A stretch of DNA of 64,000 nucleotides from Aquabacterium sp. CECT 9606 (GCF_918741295.1 NZ_CAKKNB010000002.1:124001-188000), one strand, 5' to 3'; shown: positions 54,032-63,750, numbered from the stretch's first letter. Notes: generated by a model not told the origin, from the letters alone. Program-made: numbers and translations.

Positions 54032-55576
54032 ATGAACCTCATCACCAACCTGAACCTCGGCAAACGCCTGACCCTGGGCTTTGCCGTGCTGATCCTGCTC
54101 AGCCTGATTGCCGCTGGCGTGGGCATCGAGCGCATCAGGGCCGTTCGCGCCATTGCCGACCGCCTGGGCAGCGACGATGCCGAACTGCTGGTCCTGACCC
54201 AGCGCTGGACGAGCGCCATCGAATCGAACGCGGCCCGCACCTGGGTGCTGTTCTTCGCCACTGATCCAACGGTGGTCGGCCGCGTCAAGCAAGAGATGAA
54301 GGCCACTGTCACCGCCACCACGGCCCGCATCAAGCGCATTGACGAACTGGCCAGATCTGCCGAGCAAAAGCAGTTGATCAAGGACATCTCCGAGCAGCGC
54401 AATGCCTTCCAGGCCGAACGCAACGCCTTGCTCAAGCGCAAGGAGGCCGGCGAGGACGTGGGCGCGGAGGTGCTGGCCAAGGTCTTCCCGGCGGCGCAGA
54501 GCTACCTGGAATCGGTCGAACGCCTGGCCGACTTCCAGAACAAGGCCATGCAGCGCACCAAGGACGAAGCCGACCAGGCGGCGATGGAGGGCATCACGGC
54601 CCTGACCATCGGCACGGTGCTGGCCTTGGTGGTGGGCTGCGGATTGGCCTGGGCCTTGACCCGCTCCATCGTGGTGCCGGTGCGCCGCGCCCAGTCCGCG
54701 GCCGAAGCCATCGCCAATGGTGACCTGAGCGTCGATGTCCGGGCAGACTCTTCAGACGAGATCGGTCAGTTGATGCAGTCCATGCAGCGCATGGTCGCGT
54801 CCCTGCATGGCATCGTGCACGCGGTGCGGGCCAGCTCTGATTCGATCGCCACGGGTTCGGCCGAGATCGCCATGGGCAATGCCGACCTCTCGCAACGCAC
54901 CGAAGAACAAGCCAGCAACCTGCAGCAAACGGCCGCGTCGATGGAGCAGCTCACCGCCACCATCAAGCAGAACGCCGACACGGCGCGCCAGGCGTCGCAA
55001 CTGGCCAGCAGCGCCTCGGCCGTGGCCGTGGATGGGGGCACGGTGGTGGGCCAGGTCGTGGCCACGATGGAAGACATCACGGCCAGCTCGCGCAAGGTGG
55101 CCGACATCATCGGCGTGATCGATGGCATCGCTTTCCAGACCAACATCCTGGCGCTGAATGCGGCCGTGGAAGCGGCGCGGGCGGGTGAACAAGGCCGCGG
55201 CTTCGCCGTGGTGGCCAGCGAAGTCCGCAGCCTGGCACAGCGCAGCGCGCAGGCTGCCAAGGAGATCAAGACCCTGATCGGCGAAAGCGTGGAAAAGGTC
55301 GAGAACGGCACGCGCCTGGTCGGCACGGCGGGCTCGACCATGGACGACGTGGTCAAGCAGGTCAAGCGGGTGACCGACCTGATCGGCGAGATCACCAGCG
55401 CGAGCATCGAGCAAAGCACCGGCATTGGCCAGATCGGCGATGCGGTCAACCAGCTGGACCAGGTGACGCAGCAAAACGCCGCCTTGGTGGAAGAGTCAGC
55501 CGCCGCGTCGGAAAGCCTGCGCCATCAAGCGGCCAGCCTGGCCCAGACGGTGTCGGTGTTCAAGCTGGCGGTTTGA
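54032..55576 (+). CDS. Methyl-accepting chemotaxis protein
   Basis: Signalling hairpin [55 protein letters not shown]. Confidence 0.95.
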   Translation: MNLITNLNLGKRLTLGFAVLILLSLIAAGVGIERIRAVRAIADRLGSDDAELLVLTQRWTSAIESNAARTWVLFFATDPTVVGRVKQEMKATVTATTARIKRIDELARSAEQKQLIKDISEQRNAFQAERNALLKRKEAGEDVGAEVLAKVFPAAQSYLESVERLADFQNKAMQRTKDEADQAAMEGITALTIGTVLALVVGCGLAWALTRSIVVPVRRAQSAAEAIANGDLSVDVRADSSDEIGQLMQSMQRMVASLHGIVHAVRASSDSIATGSAEIAMGNADLSQRTEEQASNLQQTAASMEQLTATIKQNADTARQASQLASSASAVAVDGGTVVGQVVATMEDITASSRKVADIIGVIDGIAFQTNILALNAAVEAARAGEQGRGFAVVASEVRSLAQRSAQAAKEIKTLIGESVEKVENGTRLVGTAGSTMDDVVKQVKRVTDLIGEITSASIEQSTGIGQIGDAVNQLDQVTQQNAALVEESAAASESLRHQAASLAQTVSVFKLAV

Positions 55577-55588
55577 GCCGAAGCGGGC

Positions 55589-56215
55589 TTAGGCGCCAGG
55601 CAGGTCCAGGAACTCGACCGCGCCGGTATCGAGCGAGTACTCGGCGCCCACCACGGTCAGCTTGCCTTGCTGGATCAGTTGCTCCAGCAGCTCCGAGCCA
55701 TGGCGCAACTGGTTGACCGAGGCGCGCACATTGGCGCGCACGGCGTGGTGTACCAGCTGGTGCATGTCGTGGCGCAGCTCGGTGGCCAGCAGGCCTTCGA
55801 CCGAGGGCCTCACGCGGTTGACAATGGAGTGGATGTTGCGCGAGGAGGCGCTGCCAGAGGGCGACTGCAGCTCTTCGATGGTGGCCACGATGGCACCACA
55901 ACCCGAATGCCCCAGCACCACCACCAGCGGCGTGCCGAAGCGCGAGGCCGCGAACTCGACGCTGCCCACTTGCGAAGGCGCCACCACATTGCCGGCGACG
56001 CGGATCACGAACAGATCGCCCAGGCCCTGGTCGAACACCAGTTCGGCAGGCACGCGGGCGTCGGAGCAACCCAAAATGATGGCGAAGGGATTTTGCGGCT
56101 GGCCCAGCTCGATGGGCTTGGTGGGGCCCAGCAAGGTCTGACCCGACTGGATGCTGGCCACGAAACGGCGGTTGCCTTCGCGCAAGCGCTCCAGCGCATC
56201 GTGGGCGGCGTTCAT
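55589..56215 (-). CDS. Beta-class carbonic anhydrase
   Basis: IILGCSDARVPAELVFDQGLGDLFVIRVAGN; VLGHSGCGAI. Confidence 0.95.
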   Translation of the reverse strand: MNAAHDALERLREGNRRFVASIQSGQTLLGPTKPIELGQPQNPFAIILGCSDARVPAELVFDQGLGDLFVIRVAGNVVAPSQVGSVEFAASRFGTPLVVVLGHSGCGAIVATIEELQSPSGSASSRNIHSIVNRVRPSVEGLLATELRHDMHQLVHHAVRANVRASVNQLRHGSELLEQLIQQGKLTVVGAEYSLDTGAVEFLDLPGA

Positions 56216-56904
56216 GCTGGTCCCAGCAAGCGTGCCAGGGCGGCGCTGGCGGTTTCGCCGACCTGCTGCAGAAAGTCCACGCCCATGTCGGCCGTGTAGC
56301 GGGTCGGGTCGGGCGAGCCCAGCACCAGCAGGCCGTAGGTCTGGCCCAGGTGGTGCAGCGGGATCATCGCGAGCGAGGTGATGGTGCTGGCGTCCTGCAT
56401 CCACTTGGCCGCTTCAAAGCCGGCGTTGACGCCGCAGTAGGGCAGGCTCAGACTGGCCGCGAAACTGCGCACGTCGTCACTCACAGCCTGGGCGGCGGGC
56501 AGCTCGCGCAGGGCTTCGCGCACCGGGAGGGTGGGCGTATCCCACACGCGCACGGCGGCTTGCGGGATCAGGAACTCGCGTTGCAGCTCGGTCAGCATGA
56601 CGTCGGGCAGGGCCGCGTCGTCGTGCGTCATCAGCACCGAGCGCACCCAATGGTGCAGGCGCTGGGCGATGGCCTCGTTCTCCTGGCTGTGGCGGATCAT
56701 CTCCATGATCCGGCGCTCCAGGCCCTTGTTCTTGTCGCGCAGCATTTCCATCTGGCGCTCTTGCAGCGAGACCGCGCGCAGGCCGTGCGGGCTGGTCAGT
56801 TGCACGCTGGACAGCAGCTGGGCGTGGCGCTCGAAGAAGCCGGGCGTGTTGACCAGGTAGTTGGCGATGTCGTCTTCGGTGATGCCTTGCAGGGGTGTCG
56901 TCAT
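56212..56904 (-). CDS. DUF484 family protein
   Basis: ITEDDIANYLVNTPGFFERHAQLLSSVQLTSPHG; adjacent to dapF. Confidence 0.92.
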   Translation of the reverse strand: MTTPLQGITEDDIANYLVNTPGFFERHAQLLSSVQLTSPHGLRAVSLQERQMEMLRDKNKGLERRIMEMIRHSQENEAIAQRLHHWVRSVLMTHDDAALPDVMLTELQREFLIPQAAVRVWDTPTLPVREALRELPAAQAVSDDVRSFAASLSLPYCGVNAGFEAAKWMQDASTITSLAMIPLHHLGQTYGLLVLGSPDPTRYTADMGVDFLQQVGETASAALARLLGPA

Positions 56905-56942
56905 GGTGGCGTGTGGTTGGGTTTGGGGCGGCGCTTGATTTT

Positions 56943-57806
56943 TCAAAGCGCGGGCACGTCGATTTCGCCGTCGAACACGGTGGCGGCCGGGCCGGTCATC
57001 ATCACCGGGTGGCCCACGCCAGCCCAGTGGATGGTGAGCAGGCCACCACGCGTTTCAACGTCCACGGTGGCGTCCAGCCAGCCCAGGCGGATGCCCGCGA
57101 CCACGGCGGCGCAGGCGCCCGAGCCGCAGGCCAGGGTCTCACCTGATCCGCGCTCGAACACGCGCAGCTTGATGTGCGCGCGGCCCACCAACTGCATGAA
57201 GCCGGCGTTGACGCGCTTGGGAAAGCGTTCATGGCTTTCGATCTGCGGGCCGATCTCGCCCACGGGCGCGTGGTCGACATCGTCCACGCGCAGCACCGAG
57301 TGCGGGTTGCCCATGGACACCACGGCCACGTCGACCGGGTAGTCGGCCAGGGGCAGGGGCCACAGCTCGCAGCCGTTGACCAGCTTGGGCGTGAGGCCGG
57401 CGCTGTTGAAGGGCACCTGGGCAGGCTCCAGGATGGGCTGGCCCATGTCCACGGTGACGCGGCCGTCGTCTTGCAACTGTGGTTCGATCACACCCAGCAT
57501 GGTCTGCACGCGCAGTTTGGTCTTGCGGGTGAGCTGGTGGTCGTGCACATAGCGCGCGAAGCAGCGGGCGCCATTGCCGCATTGCTCGACCTCACCGCCA
57601 TCCGCGTTGATGATGCGGTAGGTGAAGTCGGTGTTCTGCTCGGCTGAGCCGGGCTCGACGATGAGGATCTGGTCGGCTCCGATGCCGAAACGGCGGTCGG
57701 CCAGGAAGCGGTATTGGGCCTCGCTCAGTGGCAATGGCCCCCGGGTGGCGTCGAGCACGATGAAATCGTTGCCCGCGCCGTGCATTTTGGTAAAGCGCAG
57801 CTTCAT
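56943..57806 (-). CDS. dapF: Diaminopimelate epimerase
   Basis: [38 protein letters not shown]. Confidence 0.98.
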   Translation of the reverse strand: MKLRFTKMHGAGNDFIVLDATRGPLPLSEAQYRFLADRRFGIGADQILIVEPGSAEQNTDFTYRIINADGGEVEQCGNGARCFARYVHDHQLTRKTKLRVQTMLGVIEPQLQDDGRVTVDMGQPILEPAQVPFNSAGLTPKLVNGCELWPLPLADYPVDVAVVSMGNPHSVLRVDDVDHAPVGEIGPQIESHERFPKRVNAGFMQLVGRAHIKLRVFERGSGETLACGSGACAAVVAGIRLGWLDATVDVETRGGLLTIHWAGVGHPVMMTGPAATVFDGEIDVPAL

Positions 57807-57842
57807 GGCCGCGATTATCCGCCCGGCCGGGCGTCGTGCGCG

Positions 57843-59423
57843 TCAGGCGGGTCGAATGTCCACCTGGAAGCGTGCCACGGCGTCGTTCAGGCCCTGGGCT
57901 TGCTGGCGCAGGCTGTCGGCGGCGGCGGCTGATTGCTCCACCAACGCGGCGTTCTGTTGCGTCATCTGGTCCAGCTGGCTCACCGATTCGCCCACGTGGC
58001 TGATGCCCAGAGACTGCTGCTGCGTCGCGTCGGCGATCTCGCCCATGGCCTGCGTGACGCGGCGTATGGCGTCCACGATCTCGGCCATGACGTTGCCGGC
58101 ATCCTTCACGCGCCTGGACCCCACCTCCACGCGCTCTGCCGACTGGCCAATCAGGCCTTTGATCTCCTTGGCCGCGTCGGCGCTGCGCTTGGCCAGCAGC
58201 CGCACCTCGCTGGCCACCACGGCAAAGCCCCGGCCTTGCTCGCCAGCACGGGCCGCTTCCACGGCCGCGTTCAGCGCCAGGATGTTGGTCTGGAAAGCGA
58301 TGCCATCGATCACGCCGATGATGTCGCTGATCTGCTGCGAAGCCTTGCTGATGTCGGCCATCTGCAGCACCACGCTGTCGACCACCAGGCCGCCTTGCTC
58401 TGCGCGCTGGCAGGCCGTGTCGGCCAGGGTGTTGGCCACATTGGCCGACTGGGCCGATTGCGCCACGGTGGTGCTGAGCTGGTCCATCGACGAGGCCGTT
58501 TGCTGCAGATTGGAAGCGGCCTGCTCGGTACGGTCGGACAGATCCTGGTTGCCGGCGGCAATTTCGGTGCTGGCCACCAGCATGTTCTGCGAAGACTGGC
58601 GCACGGAGGCCACCATGGTGCGCAGCGATGTCTGCATGTCCTTCATGCACGTCATCAGGCGGGCGATCTCGTCGTGGCCGCGCGGGTTGATCTCTTGCGT
58701 CAGGTCGCCATGCGCGATGGCCTGGGTGTGGGCTTCGGCGCGCTTGAGTGGGCCCGTGACGGAGGCGATGGTCAGGCCCATCAGCGGCAGGAAGATGATG
58801 CCGGGCGACAGCAGCAGGGCCCACAGCGAGATGATGGCGTTGTTGGCGCTGTGGCTGACCTTGGCGCGGCGGGCCTGGGCCAGCTTTTCGATGTCAACGT
58901 TGAGCTTGGCCACGATGGCATCGATTGTGTCGCCTTCGGCGCGTTGCGGTTCACTGGACTGGAAGGCCTCGGCGGGCGAGGTGATGGCCGACGAGTTGAT
59001 CAGCTCCAGCGTGGGGGCCAGGCCTTTGCCGTAGCTCTGCAGCTTGGCTTCCACCGACTTGACCTGCTCGGCGATGGTGGCGTTGGGGGCCACCTGGGCC
59101 AGGTCTTGCGTGGCTTTCAGGGTGCTGACCAGCGAGGTTTGCCAGGCCTTGATGTGGGTCGAGGCGGACACCGAATCGCCCGTGTTGATGATGGCCGACT
59201 TCTCGAATCCACGCAGTTGGCCCAATTGCAATGCCAGGGTGCTCATGCGCTGGGTGGCTGAAAATTCTTGCGTGGCAAAGGCGTCGAATTCGCCGCGCAG
59301 TTGTGACAGTTGCCAGGTGGAGCCGGCCCCCACGATGAGGCCGATCACCACGACCAGGGCCATGCAGGCGAGCAGACGGGCGCGGATTGAAAATCCACGC
59401 AACAACGTGATCCAGGAACTCAT
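57843..59423 (-). CDS. Methyl-accepting chemotaxis protein
   Basis: [55 protein letters not shown]; start MSSWITLL. Confidence 0.95.
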   Translation of the reverse strand: MSSWITLLRGFSIRARLLACMALVVVIGLIVGAGSTWQLSQLRGEFDAFATQEFSATQRMSTLALQLGQLRGFEKSAIINTGDSVSASTHIKAWQTSLVSTLKATQDLAQVAPNATIAEQVKSVEAKLQSYGKGLAPTLELINSSAITSPAEAFQSSEPQRAEGDTIDAIVAKLNVDIEKLAQARRAKVSHSANNAIISLWALLLSPGIIFLPLMGLTIASVTGPLKRAEAHTQAIAHGDLTQEINPRGHDEIARLMTCMKDMQTSLRTMVASVRQSSQNMLVASTEIAAGNQDLSDRTEQAASNLQQTASSMDQLSTTVAQSAQSANVANTLADTACQRAEQGGLVVDSVVLQMADISKASQQISDIIGVIDGIAFQTNILALNAAVEAARAGEQGRGFAVVASEVRLLAKRSADAAKEIKGLIGQSAERVEVGSRRVKDAGNVMAEIVDAIRRVTQAMGEIADATQQQSLGISHVGESVSQLDQMTQQNAALVEQSAAAADSLRQQAQGLNDAVARFQVDIRPA

Positions 59424-59520
59424 TTTTGTCTCCGAGGGCAAACTTTCAGCTATTGCGTGTATCGGTTGATTTGAGGTTGGACTTGAGTGGTTTGTGCTTT
59501 TTTGGGGCAGCGCGGGGTGG

Positions 59521-59738
59521 GGGATTCGGCGGAGGCAGGCGGGGCTCCTATGGGGGCAGTCCACCGCTGCGCGGCGGACTGCTCTCGGTGCTCGGCCACG
59601 GCGGGCGGCTGCGGAACTCGCTGGCCTGCGGCCCGCTCAGACAGTCCTCGCCGACCCCTCGCGGTGCGAGGGGCAACCCGCCGTGGCCTGTGCGCCTCGA
59701 CGCCCCCGAAGTCGCCCCGCCCGCCTCCGCCGAATCCC
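59521..59738 (-). ncRNA. Structured palindromic module 1: candidate non-coding RNA or dispersed element
   Basis: 25-nt closing inverted arms (59521-59545 / 59714-59738, one mismatch), 12-bp stem 59594-59605/59677-59688 (perfect), 12-bp hairpin 59556-59567/59571-59582 (one mismatch), 8-bp hairpin 59655-59662/59666-59673 (perfect). Both mismatches become G-U on the minus strand. Confidence 0.5.
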
Positions 59739-59791
59739 TGATCCACCCCGCTGGCGGCGCAGCACGAAATGCGGCCGTGGCAGGCCACCAG

Positions 59792-60041
59792 CGGGGCGAA
59801 ACAAGGGCTGGGTGGGTGTCCGGCAGGGCGCCTTGTTGGTGCCGAGGAGCGCAGCGGCGAGGTGGGCGCGCGAAGCGCGCATCGTCAACTGACTTGTCGC
59901 CGATGTTTGAACGCAGCGCCTGGAAGGCGCGAAGAGAGTTTCGGCGACACCACCTCGCTGCGAGCACCGCAAGGCAGTCCCGCGACCAGCGGGACCACCA
60001 ACACGAAGCCCTGACGGATACCCGCCCAGCCCTCGCCCCGT
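59792..60041 (+). ncRNA. Structured palindromic module 2: candidate non-coding RNA or dispersed element
   Basis: 25-nt closing inverted arms (59805-59829 / 60008-60032; 22 Watson-Crick, 2 G-U on + strand, 1 G-A), inner stems 59834-59841/59996-60003, 59857-59865/59950-59958, 59895-59903/59941-59949, hairpins 59866-59880, 59916-59930, 59977-59995. Confidence 0.5.
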
Positions 60042-60058
60042 GCTCCCCGATAAAGCGA

Positions 60059-61042
60059 TCAATAAACGCCAGGCTCCCCAGGCGGCCTTGTCTTGAACCG
60101 CTTATGCACCCACAAATACTGAGCCGGCCTTTTCAAAATCTCCGCTTCGATGATCCGGTTCAACCGCGCTGTGTCTGCCTCGGCATCCGCCGTGGGAAAG
60201 TCTTTGATCGGCGGTAAAAAATGGATGCGCCAGCCTTGCCCGCCCGGCAGCGTCTCGGCAATCACCGGCTGCACCACCATGTTCAGCATGCGCGCCATGC
60301 GCGAAGGTGCCAGCAAGGTGGCCGCCGGCACGCCGAAAAACGGCACAAAGGCCGCGTCCTTGGCCCCAAAGTCCATGTCTGGCAGGTTGAAAAACCCCCG
60401 CCCCGCCTTGATCGCCCTGAACAGCGGCTTGACCGAATCACTGCGCGGAAAAATCTCGGCGTCGCCAAAGCGCAGGCGGCCGCGCTTCATCGCCTCGTCG
60501 ATCACCGGGTTGCTCTGCTTTTGGTAAATCGACGCCCCTGGGCGTTGCTGCTGCAGCAGGATCGAGGCGCCCGCCACGTCCAGCCCCACGAAATGCGGGC
60601 ACAGCCACATGGTCGCGCGGCCGGTGGTTTGGTACTCGCGCTCGGCCAGTTCAATGTCGCCCTCCACCTGGATCAGGCGTTTGAGGCGCTCAGCGGGGGC
60701 GTACCAGAACAATGCGCGCTCCAGCAGGCTGCGCGCCAGCCAGCCGAAGTGCTCCTTGACCAGCGCGCGTCGCTCGGCCTCGGGCATCTGGGGGAAGCAC
60801 AGCTCCAGGTTGCGCAGCGCGATCTTGCGGCGCGAGCCCGCCAGGGGGTACAGCACGGCGCCCAGCCCGCGGCCCAGCGCGGCCAGCAATGGCAAAGGCA
60901 ACCACGACAGCAGCCACAGCAGGCCCAGGGCCAGGCGAACACCCAGGACCTTCAAGGGGCGTCCTTGCAGGGCGGGCTGGTCAGCATGTCGGCCTTGGGT
61001 TGCTTGTAGCGGTTGTAGCCCCAAAGGTATTGCTGGGGGCAC
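60059..61042 (-). CDS. Lipid A biosynthesis acyltransferase (LpxL/HtrB family)
   Basis: HX4D motif HFVGLD; YLWVHKRFKTRPPGE; true start probably internal near 60950 because the ORF overlaps the upstream gene. Confidence 0.9.
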   Translation of the reverse strand: MPPAIPLGLQPLQATQGRHADQPALQGRPLKVLGVRLALGLLWLLSWLPLPLLAALGRGLGAVLYPLAGSRRKIALRNLELCFPQMPEAERRALVKEHFGWLARSLLERALFWYAPAERLKRLIQVEGDIELAEREYQTTGRATMWLCPHFVGLDVAGASILLQQQRPGASIYQKQSNPVIDEAMKRGRLRFGDAEIFPRSDSVKPLFRAIKAGRGFFNLPDMDFGAKDAAFVPFFGVPAATLLAPSRMARMLNMVVQPVIAETLPGGQGWRIHFLPPIKDFPTADAEADTARLNRIIEAEILKRPAQYLWVHKRFKTRPPGEPGVY

Positions 61043-61857
61043 TGCATGATCATGGCTTCCATTTCACGGTTCAGCGCGATGGCGGATTGGGCGGGATCGC
61101 CCAGGCGCACGGCCTCGACCAAAGCGGGACCAGGGGCTTGGGCGTGAACAATGAAGTCAGCGCCCACTTTGTGGCGTTGCCAGAATCCAAGCCGCTCACC
61201 CCGCAGCCACACCAGGCTCGCCCCGGTCTGGTAGGCCAGTTTGGTGACCATGGTCATGGTGTAGGCGGGCTTTCCAAAAAACGGGGCCCACACGCCCAGG
61301 CCCTCCGGCGGCACCTGGTCGGGCAGCATGCCCAGGGTCTGGCCGCTCTTCAGCGCCCGCAGCAGTTGCCGCACGCCGGTGAGCGTGGCCGGGGCCGTGT
61401 GCAGGTGCTCACGGTTGCGCGCGTGCTCCAGGATACTGGCGAGCCAGGCTTGCTTGGCCGGGCGGTACAGCGCCGTGATGGGCTGCTGGGCACCAAAGCG
61501 TTCGGCGTAAGCCTGGGCACAAATCTCGAAGCAACCCTGGTGTGGCGACAGCAGCACCACGCCCTTGCCCTTGGCCAAGGCTTGATCGACGACCTCGGGG
61601 TGAGTCCACCGCACCCGGTCGCCGAGCTTCACGCCGGCGGGCCGAGCCCACAGGCGTGGCAACTCGGCCACCATGCGCCCGGCATGGGCCACGGCCGCCC
61701 AGCGCTGGGGCGTGCTCAAACCCACCTGATCGGTGTGGGCTTTGAGGCGTTTGCGGTAAGACGGCGAGGCCGCGTAGGTGATCCAGCCCAGGGCTGCACC
61801 CATGGGGTGAAGCACGCCGAGCGGCCAGCGGGCCAGCAAGAAAAACAAGCGAGACAT
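60952..61857 (-). CDS. Lipid A biosynthesis acyltransferase (LpxL/HtrB family), tandem paralogue
   Basis: HX4E motif HQGCFE; LPDQVPPEGLGVWAPFFGKPAYTMT; QQYLWGYNRYKQP. Confidence 0.92.
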   Translation of the reverse strand: MSRLFFLLARWPLGVLHPMGAALGWITYAASPSYRKRLKAHTDQVGLSTPQRWAAVAHAGRMVAELPRLWARPAGVKLGDRVRWTHPEVVDQALAKGKGVVLLSPHQGCFEICAQAYAERFGAQQPITALYRPAKQAWLASILEHARNREHLHTAPATLTGVRQLLRALKSGQTLGMLPDQVPPEGLGVWAPFFGKPAYTMTMVTKLAYQTGASLVWLRGERLGFWQRHKVGADFIVHAQAPGPALVEAVRLGDPAQSAIALNREMEAMIMQCPQQYLWGYNRYKQPKADMLTSPPCKDAP

Positions 61858-61921
61858 GGGCCGCGATGTTACTTGGCGAGCCGGGCTATTCTGGCGACCT
61901 GTTCACGCGAAAGGAGACAGC

Positions 61922-62938
61922 ATGATCTTGTGCGCGGATATCGGGGCCACCAAAACCCTGCTGGGCCTGGCGCGGCTGGACGACTCGGGGCGGGCCAGGA
62001 TCGTGGCCGCTCAGCGGTATGTGGCCGCCGACGTGGCCTCGTTCGACACCATGCTGGACCAGTTCCTGAAGGACCAGGCCCAGCACCTGGGCTCGCCATT
62101 GCGCGCGGCCTGTTTTGGCGTGGCGGGCCCGGTCCACGACCAGGTGGTGCAGATGACCAATCTGCCCTGGCGCCTGGATGCCGTCGCGCTGAGCCACAAG
62201 CTGGGCGGCATCCCCGTGCGGCTGGCCAATGACTTTGAAGCCGCGGCCAGTGGCATCGATGGCTTGGCTCCTCACGATCTGCTGTGCCTGCAGGCGGGCC
62301 AACCCGTGGCCGGCGCGCCCCAAGTGGTGATCGGCGCGGGCTCGGGGCTGGGGGTGGCCTTCCGCATCTGGCAGCCCACGCCCGAAGGTGGCCGCTACCA
62401 GGTGGTGACCGGCGAAGGCGGCCACTTTGGCTTCACCCCGCTCAATGCCGAACAAGACCGCGCCCTCATGCGGCTGCGGGCGCATGTGGCGCGGCCGGTG
62501 GCCGAGCACTTCGTGTCGGGCCCGGGCCTGGCCAATTTCTACACATTTCTGGACACGGCCGATGGCGGCAAGACCTTGGTCAAGGACAGCCACACGGTGG
62601 CCACCGCCAGCAACACCGGTGGCCTGACGGGCGAGGAAATCTGCCGCCGCGCCATGCAGGACGGCGAGCCGCGCGCTTTGCACGCCTTGCACCATTTTCT
62701 GCTGTCGTATGGCGTGGTGGCGGGCGACTACGCGCTGGCCACCCTGGCCAAGGGTGGTGTGTTCCTGGCTGGCGGCATTGCGCAGAAGCTGGGGCCCTTG
62801 ATGCAGGACGGGCGCTTTCTGGTCGGCTTTCGGCAAAAAGGGCCTTACGCCGATTTCATGAACACCGTTCCCGTGCACGTCGTCCAGGAACCCGACCTGG
62901 GCTTGCGTGGCGCGGCGGCCATCGGCGGGCGCATTTGA
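61922..62938 (+). CDS. glk: Glucokinase
   Basis: MILCADIGATKTLLGLARL; GVAGPVHD; GAGSGLGVAF; GGIAQKLGPLM. Confidence 0.95.
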   Translation: MILCADIGATKTLLGLARLDDSGRARIVAAQRYVAADVASFDTMLDQFLKDQAQHLGSPLRAACFGVAGPVHDQVVQMTNLPWRLDAVALSHKLGGIPVRLANDFEAAASGIDGLAPHDLLCLQAGQPVAGAPQVVIGAGSGLGVAFRIWQPTPEGGRYQVVTGEGGHFGFTPLNAEQDRALMRLRAHVARPVAEHFVSGPGLANFYTFLDTADGGKTLVKDSHTVATASNTGGLTGEEICRRAMQDGEPRALHALHHFLLSYGVVAGDYALATLAKGGVFLAGGIAQKLGPLMQDGRFLVGFRQKGPYADFMNTVPVHVVQEPDLGLRGAAAIGGRI

Positions 62939-62978
62939 TCCGCTTTTGACCGGTGCGTGTCATTCTTACCGGCTCGCC

Positions 62979-63749
62979 TCAGCGCAGCAGGGCCAGCATC
63001 TTCTGCAACATGGTGGCCACTTCTGAATGCGTGTCCAGGTAAAAACGGGCACGCGACAAGGGGTCGTCGCGCCCGATGCGCACCGTCAGCCAGTGCGGCT
63101 GGGCGCTTTCAAACACCGATTCGTCGTTCAGGTCATCGCCCACAAACATGGCTGCGTCCGACTTCGAACGCGCCACCAGCATGGCCACGGCATCGCCTTT
63201 GTCGGGCGCATCGGCCGCCACCACATTGACCACGCACTTGCCCCCAAAGCTGGCCAGGGCCGGGTCCAGCCCGCGCAGCAAGGTCTCGATGGTGACCAGC
63301 GCGGCGTCGCGGTCGCGGGCCAGGCGGTAGTGAAAGGCCAGCGAATGGCGCTTGTCCTCCACCTGGATGCCCGCTGACGCAAGCGCCTCTGCGCTGGTCT
63401 CGATCTTCAGGCGCAGGGCATTGAGCTTGTCGGTCAGGGCGATGTAGACCTCGGGCGGCAAGGCGGGTTGCTCGGGGTCCTCGGCACCATGGTTGCCGAT
63501 GATGTAGTGCGGATCAAAGCCCAGGCGCGGTGCGACATCGTCCACCCGGCGGCCGGTGACGATGGCCACGGGCAGGTGCTCGGCGAGTTGTTCCAGGCGG
63601 TGGGCCACGCCAATGGCCACACGGGCGTCGTCCGGGCGGGTCACGATGGGGGCCAGCGTGCCGTCGAAATCAAAGGCCAGCAAGGGGCGCCGCTGCATCA
63701 CGGCTTCCAGGGCCTGCTGGCCCGGGGGGGTGAACAAATGGTGTTTCAT
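62979..63749 (-). CDS. otsB: Trehalose-6-phosphate phosphatase
   Basis: LLAFDFDGTLAPIVTRPDDARV; GNHGAEDPE; FVGDDLNDESVF. Confidence 0.95.
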   Translation of the reverse strand: MKHHLFTPPGQQALEAVMQRRPLLAFDFDGTLAPIVTRPDDARVAIGVAHRLEQLAEHLPVAIVTGRRVDDVAPRLGFDPHYIIGNHGAEDPEQPALPPEVYIALTDKLNALRLKIETSAEALASAGIQVEDKRHSLAFHYRLARDRDAALVTIETLLRGLDPALASFGGKCVVNVVAADAPDKGDAVAMLVARSKSDAAMFVGDDLNDESVFESAQPHWLTVRIGRDDPLSRARFYLDTHSEVATMLQKMLALLR

Positions 63750-63750
63750 G

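Noticed and set aside
59426-60217. ORFs of 84-263 aa on both strands across the structured element
   Set aside because: Translations are Arg/Pro/Gly-rich, in several frames at once, and coincide with nested inverted repeats; better explained as non-coding structured sequence.
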